From a bacterium (GTDB lineage: Bacteria; Oederibacteriota; PGYV01; DSBP01): a DNA stretch of 11,448 nt. Positions 7,079-11,448 of this stretch are shown piece by piece; position 1 is the first letter of the stretch, and each line of letters begins with the position of its first letter. The notes below the pieces were generated by a model, which was not told where the DNA came from, did not search any database, and was given only the letters and a program-made list of their open reading frames with translations. Where the stretch lies: positions 1 to 11,448 of the forward strand of contig DSBP01000146.1 in assembly GCA_011049465.1 (NCBI GenBank), read 5' to 3'. A program made the translations under genes and the position numbers.

Positions 7079-7624
7079 TTACATCCTGAATCCCAATCCC
7101 GCCTGCACCATAAACCAGTCTACCTTGTTTGCCGTGTCTCCCCACGCTGTCTTAAACGTGCCCGTCGCCTCGGAGAACGACCTCATATAGCCGATACCGA
7201 GATTTACGCAAAACCCGTTATCCAGCGCCAGGTCAACGCCCGCCTCAAGATGGCCCGCCACAAGGCTGTACTGCATAGCAGCGCCCACATACTCAATTCC
7301 CGTGCCCACATAAGGGCTGAAGGTCGTGGGCAGTATGTACCATTTAAAATCAAACCCTGCCACAACACCCGGCATAAACGCGCCTCCGAAGACACCCACA
7401 GCGAACATTTCATTGATGTTGTAGGATATGAGCGAGCCCAAAAGAACCGGCGGCCCGCCCTGGACAGAGATAAGTACCGGGTTCATGTCCCTCGGATAAT
7501 ACGTCCTCTCCCTCTCCTGATTTGTCTGTTTAAGCCTGTCAATCTTCTCATTCAGGGGCCCTGCAAAAGCCATGGTACTGAAAACAACCGCCAAAACAAC
7601 TGCCAGAACAACCGCTCTCTTCAT
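7079..7624 (-). CDS. Small outer-membrane beta-barrel-like protein
   Basis: A protein of 181 residues. The frame is open to 7747, but the ATG at 7624 is chosen because AGGAGG (7635-7630) lies 5 nt before it and the product then begins with a clear signal peptide, MKRAVVLAVVLAVVFSTMAFA, cut before Gly22. After a short charged stretch, the mature part alternates Gly/aromatic strands (VGVFGGAFMPGVVAGFDFKWY, FSPYVGTGIEYVG, VNLGIGYMRSF) and ends GLGFRM, much like small porin-type barrels, although the usual final aromatic residue is replaced by Met. About 8 strands are likely. It is the first gene of the operon with lpoB and the COG3014 pair. No specific family is recognised, and a function cannot be named from sequence. 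Confidence 0.82.
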   Translation of the reverse strand: MKRAVVLAVVLAVVFSTMAFAGPLNEKIDRLKQTNQERERTYYPRDMNPVLISVQGGPPVLLGSLISYNINEMFAVGVFGGAFMPGVVAGFDFKWYILPTTFSPYVGTGIEYVGAAMQYSLVAGHLEAGVDLALDNGFCVNLGIGYMRSFSEATGTFKTAWGDTANKVDWFMVQAGLGFRM

Positions 7625-7661
7625 AAAACCCTCCTTCAAATAATTTTTTTTGCCGGCATTT

Positions 7662-7690
7662 AATATATCATACAGCCTCAAAAATGTGAA
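7662..7690 (-). promoter_or_regulatory. Sigma70-type promoter of the lpoB operon
   Basis: On the minus strand TTCACA (7690-7685) is followed after 17 bp by TATATT (7667-7662); each hexamer is one base off consensus. Transcription would start near 7655, about 30 nt before the ATG at 7624, and read through all four envelope genes. Confidence 0.65.
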
Positions 7691-7762
7691 GTTTTTTTCT
7701 CGGCCACACGCCGGCGTTTTTATGAATGTTTGACGCAGGCGCAGCAAAAAAAGTTTACATAA

Positions 7763-7935
7763 AGTTTAAATTTATAATTTGCAATTTACAAGTTACAGCC
7801 CCGCAGGGGTTTGCCTTTCGGTTTTAACAAAAAACCGCGCGAACTAAAGTTCGCGGCTACAGAACCGGAACAAAAAGACGCAAAAAAGAGCGCTGTTCGC
7901 GGCTACTTGCAAATTGCAAATTCAAAATTTAAACT
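7763..7935. repeat. 173-bp element with 31-bp imperfect terminal inverted repeats
   Basis: The arms are 7763-7793 and 7905-7935, matching at 28 of 31 positions (AT-rich, with AATTTGCAATTT). Inside are an 18-bp palindrome (7838-7855) and two direct copies of GTTCGCGGCTAC (7849-7860 and 7895-7906). No ORF of note lies inside. It resembles a non-autonomous palindromic or MITE-like repeat. It fills most of the 327-bp gap between the glycosyltransferase and the lpoB operon, and it contains the terminator listed below. The rest of that gap holds the operon promoter. Confidence 0.65.
7829..7856 (-). terminator. Intrinsic terminator after the glycosyltransferase gene
   Basis: On the minus strand the stem CGCGAAC, loop TTTA and GTTCGCG, extended by outer G/C pairs, is followed by TTTTTT (7834-7829). 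It lies about 100 nt past the glycosyltransferase stop at 7952 and would isolate that gene from the lpoB operon. Confidence 0.7.
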
Positions 7936-7951
7936 GCTGACTATGTTTTAT

Positions 7952-9127
7952 TTACTTAAACACCCTCTCATATTCCCTCACCATATAATCCTCATCAAAC
8001 TCCTTAAGCGCCGCGCTCTTAATCTTCGCCGGTTTAATCTTTCCCCTCTTAATACCGGCAATCAGCGCGGCTGCGTCTTCCGGGCTCTTCGGATTGTAGA
8101 GCAGCCTTTTGTCTCCCGCAAGCTCCAGTATCTCCCTGTTGCCGCCTATGTCCGACGCGACGCATGGCTTTCCGGCGCATAGCGCCTGCACAAGCGTGCA
8201 CGGCAGCCCCTCCCACAGCGACGGGAGAAAAAAGATGTCAATTGCCCTCATAAACCTCCCGGGCTCGCCTGTCCAGCCTATGAATTTTATCTTTTCTGAG
8301 CTTTCATAACCCTCCTGCGCGCCGGCAGCAGAGCCTCCGGCGAAGACAAACTGCATATCAGGTTCAGCCTTAAGCGCCGCTTTCGCGGCAGCGATGAACC
8401 CATCGGGATTCTTCTGCTTCTTGAGGTTTCCTATCATACCGGCCGTAAACTTCCGCGGGTCAAGCCCGTGTTTTTTAAGAAACGCCCTGTCCTTCGGTTT
8501 TTTTCCCTTAAACGCGGCCGTCTCTATTCCCGCTCTTATGATTTCATACATACCGGCGTCTCCCACGCCCTTTTTTATCCCGTACTCCGCCGTATCCCTG
8601 CCGACAGCAATAAGTTTTGTCGTGATTTTAGCGAAGATTTTTTCAATCATAACATAAAAGAAATGCGCCGTGGGGTTCTGGTATTCGTGAAACGGGAATC
8701 CGTGCACAGTATGATATACCCGCTTTACTCCCGCGAGCATGGCGGCTTTTCTGCCGAGAATGCCGGCTTTTGAGGAATGTGTGTTGACGATTTCCATATT
8801 ATTTCTCTTAAAATAGCGCGCGAGCTTAAAAACCGCGATGCTGTCAAGCAAAGGGCTGATTGGATGCGCGATTTCATCCCACAAATTTACAACAACCCCC
8901 TTATAGCTTCTCTTCTCCGCGCCCGTTAAAACCCTGTCAAGGTATCCGCCCCTGCCCGCTATGAAATGGACGTTGAATTTTTTCCTGTCAAGCTTCCGCG
9001 CCAGGCACAGCGCTGTCTTCTGCGCGCCGCCGAGGTCAAGGCGGGTAATGACTATGGCTATATTTTTTTTCTCTGCGCCTGCCGCCCTTTCGCTTCGAGA
9101 GCCTGTCAAACCCTGTTTTGTCCTCAA
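7952..9127 (-). CDS. Family 4 glycosyltransferase (GT-B fold)
   Basis: A protein of 391 residues, normal for GT4. The N-terminal Rossmann domain starts KKNIAIVITRLDLGGAQKT with the glycine loop at 33-36, followed by VNTHSSKAGILGRKAA and VYHTVHGFPFHEYQ, typical of the acceptor half. The C-terminal half has MIGNLKKQKNPDGFI, a FAGG turn, and the nucleotide-sugar site WEGLPCTLVQALCAGKP followed by GGNREI. The second acidic residue of the E-x7-E motif is Gln314 instead of Glu (first is Glu306). Such enzymes add a sugar from a nucleotide donor to a cell-surface glycan or lipid carrier; donor and acceptor are unknown. The start is a TTG at 9127 with AAGGAG 9 nt upstream. The first 20 residues look non-conserved, so the true start might be later. 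It stands alone, with its own terminator. Confidence 0.92.
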   Translation of the reverse strand: MRTKQGLTGSRSERAAGAEKKNIAIVITRLDLGGAQKTALCLARKLDRKKFNVHFIAGRGGYLDRVLTGAEKRSYKGVVVNLWDEIAHPISPLLDSIAVFKLARYFKRNNMEIVNTHSSKAGILGRKAAMLAGVKRVYHTVHGFPFHEYQNPTAHFFYVMIEKIFAKITTKLIAVGRDTAEYGIKKGVGDAGMYEIIRAGIETAAFKGKKPKDRAFLKKHGLDPRKFTAGMIGNLKKQKNPDGFIAAAKAALKAEPDMQFVFAGGSAAGAQEGYESSEKIKFIGWTGEPGRFMRAIDIFFLPSLWEGLPCTLVQALCAGKPCVASDIGGNREILELAGDKRLLYNPKSPEDAAALIAGIKRGKIKPAKIKSAALKEFDEDYMVREYERVFK

Positions 9128-9224
9128 TTCCCCCGTCTCCTTTCAGCCATATTTCAACATATTTTATTTCCCCGGTTTTGACCGCGTGTGCTGCCCTCCA
9201 TTCAAAGGATGAAAACCCGGGTAT
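9036..9224 (-). pseudogene. Coding-like open frame overlapping the glycosyltransferase start, possible gene remnant
   Basis: The frame is open for 62 codons (stop TGA at 9036-9038) with protein-like composition (for example GEIKYVEIWLKGDGG and DKTGFDRL) but no ATG, GTG or TTG start. In the neighbouring frame just upstream, AKPPFEYPGF reads as if it once joined it. It overlaps the poorly conserved first part of the glycosyltransferase. It may be the tail of a decayed upstream gene, or chance. Confidence 0.25.
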
Positions 9225-9267
9225 TCAAACGGAGGCTTTGCATTCCCGAATATCCAATTCCCGAATT

Positions 9268-9282
9268 TTTACCGCCGGTAAA
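9268..9282 (-). terminator. Short palindrome after tRNA-His, weak terminator candidate
   Basis: TTTACC, GGC, GGTAAA on the minus strand, 3 nt past the CCA end of tRNA-His and followed by AATT. The stem is only 6 bp and there is no real U tract. Two 10-bp direct copies of ATTCCCGAAT lie just beyond (9242-9251 and 9257-9266). Confidence 0.25.
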
Positions 9283-9285
9283 GAA

Positions 9286-9362
9286 TGGGGTGAGTGACGG
9301 GGATTGAACCCGCGGCCCCCAGGGCCACAACCTGGTGCTCTAACCACTGAGCTACACCCACC
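9286..9362 (-). tRNA. tRNA-His (GTG)
   Basis: A full cloverleaf on the minus strand. The acceptor GTGGGTG pairs with CACTCAC (one G-T), the anticodon arm is CCAGG, loop TTGTGGC, CCTGG (anticodon GTG), and the T arm has TTCAATC. CCA is encoded. An extra G at -1 (9362) faces discriminator C73, the identity mark of histidine tRNAs, which confirms the call. Confidence 0.96.
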
Positions 9363-9435
9363 ACATTGAACTTTCTTTGCAAAAAACCGCCGGCCCTGCG
9401 CAAGAACACTTGGCCGCCTTTTTCCATATATTTAC

Positions 9436-9510
9436 TGGTCGGGGCGAGAGGACTTGAACCTCCGACCCCCTGCTCCCAAGGCAGGTGCGCTACCACTGCG
9501 CTACGCCCCG
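9436..9510 (-). tRNA. tRNA-Pro (TGG)
   Basis: A full cloverleaf on the minus strand with acceptor CGGGGCG/CGCCCCG, D stem GCGC/GCGC, and anticodon arm CCTGC, loop CTTGGGA, GCAGG, giving anticodon TGG. The T arm has GGAGG, TTCAAGT, CCTCT. The discriminator is A and CCA is encoded. It lies 73 bp upstream of tRNA-His, and both are probably one transcript. Confidence 0.96.
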
Positions 9511-9523
9511 TTTCAGTTCATAA

Positions 9524-9552
9524 AATATAACAAAAAACACCCTTTATATCAA
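9524..9552 (-). promoter_or_regulatory. Promoter of the tRNA-Pro/tRNA-His unit
   Basis: On the minus strand TTGATA (9552-9547), 17 bp, then TATATT (9529-9524), each one base from consensus. The transcript would start a few bases before the tRNA-Pro 5' end at 9510. Confidence 0.65.
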
Positions 9553-9748
9553 CATCTTTAAAACAATTTACAGCCTCCCGCAGCTCTTCAATTCGTCATT
9601 TGTCCTTAAATAACGGTGATTTTAACGAAATCGAATGAGAGGTTTTATTAGAATATACCGCCCGCATATAGAAGTATTACTTTTTGCCCGTAAGTTCCCA
9701 ACGACCGTCTTAATCCTTAACTATAAAACATACACTTTTCTTTGCCTG

Positions 9749-10048
9749 CTACTCCTTCGTGTTCGGCGCTTTTCTGTACACATATACTCCTGTCGCCTTT
9801 ACGTCCCTTACTATTGAAGCGCCGTCAAACCCGAGTTTCAGCAGGTATTCCTCTATCCTTACTGCCTCAAGGTTGTCGGAAGCGCTCTTATACATCCAGG
9901 GATTTTTCGTTTTATCAACATTATGCTCTTTAAACATCGAGCGTTCCGGGTCCTTTGATACTCCCACATACCAGTTCATGTTGTTTCCGCCCTTAATCTT
10001 CACGTACTTCAAAATCGCCTCAATAACGTTCTGCTCAACCTGCGACAT
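9749..10048 (-). CDS. Small GIY-YIG-like protein of unknown function
   Basis: A protein of 99 residues. A short N-terminal helix is followed by MNWYVGVSKDPERSMFKEHN (24-43), which resembles the second half of a GIY-YIG domain (Y-V-G-V-S, then an Arg and a Glu-His). Further on are WMYKSASDNLEAVRIEEYLLKLGFDG and VYVYRK. The helix with EEYLL could carry the family's catalytic Glu, but the first GIY strand is not recognisable, so activity is doubtful. I recall unnamed bacterial proteins of this shape, but I cannot name a family. GGAGG (10057-10053) lies 4 nt before the ATG, and the gene starts 14 nt after the upstream stop, which suggests one operon with the 436-residue membrane protein. No terminator is evident in the 197 bp down to the tRNA promoter. 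Confidence 0.75.
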   Translation of the reverse strand: MSQVEQNVIEAILKYVKIKGGNNMNWYVGVSKDPERSMFKEHNVDKTKNPWMYKSASDNLEAVRIEEYLLKLGFDGASIVRDVKATGVYVYRKAPNTKE

Positions 10049-10062
10049 GCGTCCTCCGTTTT

Positions 10063-11373
10063 TTACGTAATCTCAATTATCGGGCTCGTCTCAACAGCGA
10101 GCATTTCGTCTCCAACACCTGTATCCGTAATTACGGTGAATTCGGAGCTGCCCTTTTCCTGAGGCGCGGTTATGCCCGGCCCGCCTTCTGTTCTCTCTCC
10201 AAAAACAACAACAACCTCTCCGCTCTTTATATTATACAATTCTATCTTCATGTCTCGTCCGGATACTGATGTTGAAGTTACTGCGCCTTCTGACACAGAC
10301 GCGGTGAAATAACCCTGCTCAGACGGAAGCGTTGACGGCGGCGCAAAACCTTCCGGAACCTTTATTATGAGCGTCCTGTATTCAAGCTCGTTTTCATGAT
10401 CAGAGTACCTTACAGTAATGCTGTTTCCCACTGTCCCGGCCCGGAGCTGCAGCGGCGAGATGTTCGCCTTGCCTTTTCCCGCTTTTTTATGAACAGGCAC
10501 ATCTACGGGCGCGGCTGCCTGAACCGGAGGCTGTTCCGGTTCTTTTACAGGTTCCAGCGGCGGCGCCGGCGGAGTCGCGGCTGTCGGCGGCGGCGCCGGC
10601 GGAGTCGCGGCTGTCGGCGGCGGCGCCGGAGGCATTGGCGGCATCGGTGGTACCGGCGGAACATCCGGTTCTGCCTTTACATACTCTTTGTCCGCCTCTT
10701 TTCCGGCATCCCCGTCCTTATCATCTTTTACCTTGTCCTTATCCTGTCCGCCTTCATCAGAAACCTGCGGTGACACAGGTTCAGGTTCCGGTATTGCCGC
10801 AGGCGGAGGCGGCATAGGCGGTGCCGGAGGCATTGGCGGCATAGGAGGGACAACTGCCGCTCTTTTTGCAGCCCCGGCTCCTGCTTCGGGTTCATTCTTC
10901 TTCTTTCTCAAAAACCAGAGTATGATTAAAATAACTATAAGCGCCAGAAGAAACATGACTATCATAACAACAGCGGATTTTTTCCCCTTGCCGCGTTTTT
11001 CATCCGTTCCTGCCGCGGCCGCAGCTTCATCCGCTTCATGTATTTGCTCAAATGCCTCATAAGCCTCTTTTTGTTCTGCTTTTTCCTTTTTTTCCGCAGC
11101 TTCAACAGCCTTTGCCGCATCCTCAACCCAGCCGGCTTTTGGCGCTTTTGCCTCGGCTATTACTCGCGTCTCAGGCTTAATCTTAGCAGCCTCTTTTTCT
11201 TTGGCTGCCCTTTCCGCCTCTTCCTGATATTTTACCGCCTCTTCCGCAGCATGGTCAATACCCACAGAAGCGCCTGCCATATCGCCCTTGCCCTTGTCCC
11301 CTGTTGTACTGCACCCGAAAAATATAAAAATTAAGATAACAATTAATGCCTGCATTGTGATTTTTCCGCCCAT
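10063..11373 (-). CDS. Lipoprotein-like membrane protein with coiled coil, Pro-rich repeats and Ig-like C-terminal domain
   Basis: A protein of 436 residues. Residues 4-21 form a hydrophobic export signal ending FFGC (possible lipid-modified Cys21). Residues 40-122 are Ala/Glu/Lys-rich and probably a coiled coil. Residues 133-155 are a strong membrane segment flanked by KRGKGKK and RKKK. Residues 176-192 and 236-272 are PPMPP/PPAPP repeats, with an acidic Asp/Lys stretch between them. Residues about 303-436 resemble the Ig-like beta domain found repeated in bacterial surface proteins (LIIKVPEGFAPPSTLPSEQGY, VVVVFGERTEGGPGITAP). Domain order is unusual: if the Cys is lipidated outside, the later membrane segment would place the beta domain in the cytoplasm. 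The SD GGAGGTG is 6 nt from the ATG. No family name is claimed for the whole protein; a structural or attachment role is inferred. Confidence 0.85.
   Translation of the reverse strand: MGGKITMQALIVILIFIFFGCSTTGDKGKGDMAGASVGIDHAAEEAVKYQEEAERAAKEKEAAKIKPETRVIAEAKAPKAGWVEDAAKAVEAAEKKEKAEQKEAYEAFEQIHEADEAAAAAGTDEKRGKGKKSAVVMIVMFLLALIVILIILWFLRKKKNEPEAGAGAAKRAAVVPPMPPMPPAPPMPPPPAAIPEPEPVSPQVSDEGGQDKDKVKDDKDGDAGKEADKEYVKAEPDVPPVPPMPPMPPAPPPTAATPPAPPPTAATPPAPPLEPVKEPEQPPVQAAAPVDVPVHKKAGKGKANISPLQLRAGTVGNSITVRYSDHENELEYRTLIIKVPEGFAPPSTLPSEQGYFTASVSEGAVTSTSVSGRDMKIELYNIKSGEVVVVFGERTEGGPGITAPQEKGSSEFTVITDTGVGDEMLAVETSPIIEIT
10557..10629 (-). repeat. 30-bp perfect tandem repeat in the Pro-rich region
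   Basis: 10561-10590 and 10591-10620 are identical, with partial copies at both ends. Each unit encodes PPAPPPTAAT. Because the unit is 30 bp, gain or loss keeps the frame. Confidence 0.93.
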
Positions 11374-11377
11374 ATAA

Positions 11378-11411
11378 CACCTCCGGCTTAGATTCTTGTT
11401 TCTAAATCCGG
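11378..11411 (-). promoter_or_regulatory. Leader hairpin touching the ribosome binding site
   Basis: The SD GGAGGTG (11384-11378) serves the ATG at 11373. Directly upstream, CCGG...TTAGA and TCTAA.CCGG form an interrupted stem (11383-11411) whose 3' arm shares two bases with the SD. It may tune translation of the membrane protein. Confidence 0.45.
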
Positions 11412-11441
11412 TTCTGCTGCCCCTTCTATATTTCCGTGTAT

Positions 11442-11447
11442 ATTATA
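11442..11447 (-). promoter_or_regulatory. -10 box at the window edge
   Basis: A perfect TATAAT on the minus strand, about 68 bp before the ATG at 11373. The -35 region lies outside the window. Confidence 0.5.
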
Positions 11448-11448
11448 C

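Noticed and set aside
7625..7747. Upstream extension of the small outer-membrane protein to 7747
   Set aside because: The extension would bury the signal peptide inside the protein and cover the promoter; the SD at 7630-7635 marks the ATG at 7624.
7763..7935. Integron attC site or retron non-coding RNA
   Set aside because: The core sites do not fit the attC consensus, there is no integrase, cassette gene or reverse transcriptase nearby, and a simple palindromic repeat explains the structure.
9269..9496. 75-codon minus-strand ORF
   Set aside because: It runs across both tRNA genes; its peptide is a translation of tRNA sequence.
9635..9817. Plus-strand ORF rich in Leu, Tyr and Arg between the tRNAs and the GIY-YIG-like gene
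   Set aside because: No ribosome binding site is seen, composition is that of non-coding AT-rich DNA, and it overlaps the end of a better supported gene.
10396..10773. Plus-strand Arg-rich ORF (RRRRRSRGCRR type)
   Set aside because: It is the complement of the Pro/Ala tandem repeats in the membrane protein.

Overview
All protein genes and both tRNAs that I can support lie on the minus strand, so the window reads right to left. The organism looks like a diderm (Gram-negative-type) bacterium: it carries several lipoprotein signal peptides with a lipobox Cys, a recognisable LpoB-type activator of peptidoglycan synthesis, and a small protein with outer-membrane beta-barrel character. Very long Thr/Pro linkers (TPTVTPTITPT type) in a secreted multidomain protein are typical of poorly cultured, environmental lineages such as Goldbacteria- or Elusimicrobia-like phyla. 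That taxonomic guess is inference only; nothing here fixes the phylum.

Layout, right to left. 11448-9749: a probable two-gene unit, starting at a -10 box at the very edge of the window. It encodes a lipoprotein-like protein with a coiled coil, an internal membrane segment, Pro-rich repeats and an Ig-like beta domain, then a 99-residue GIY-YIG-like protein. 9552-9286: promoter, tRNA-Pro(TGG) and tRNA-His(GTG). 9127-7952: a GT4 glycosyltransferase with a TTG start, followed by an intrinsic terminator that sits inside a 173-bp element bounded by 31-bp inverted repeats.

7690-3810: the core of the window, a probable four-gene envelope operon with its own sigma70-type promoter. The order is small outer-membrane-type protein, LpoB-like lipoprotein, and two tandem paralogous COG3014-type TPR lipoproteins that are close to translationally coupled. 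LpoB-like proteins activate class A penicillin-binding proteins, so the operon plausibly encodes a periplasmic module that tunes peptidoglycan synthesis; the role of the COG3014 pair is unknown. A strong 15-bp hairpin lies between lpoB and the first COG3014 gene.

3809-3579: two inverted-repeat structures without a gene. 3578-2355: a stand-alone AAA ATPase of the AAA_14/DUF4143 type. 2191-1: a consensus promoter (TTGACA, 17 bp, TATACT), a leader of about 105 nt, and a large secreted protein that runs off the left edge. Its N-terminal domain resembles a CBM3 cellulose-binding module; a fibronectin-III-like domain, about 220 residues of Thr/Pro linker with repeated DNA, and what looks like the start of a beta-propeller follow. 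This ORF has no in-window stop and is easily missed because of that.

No CRISPR array, transposase, integrase, rRNA or known phage gene was seen. The most interesting part is the LpoB plus tandem COG3014 envelope operon. Next come the odd topology of the 436-residue protein and the repeat-driven linker of the large secreted protein.
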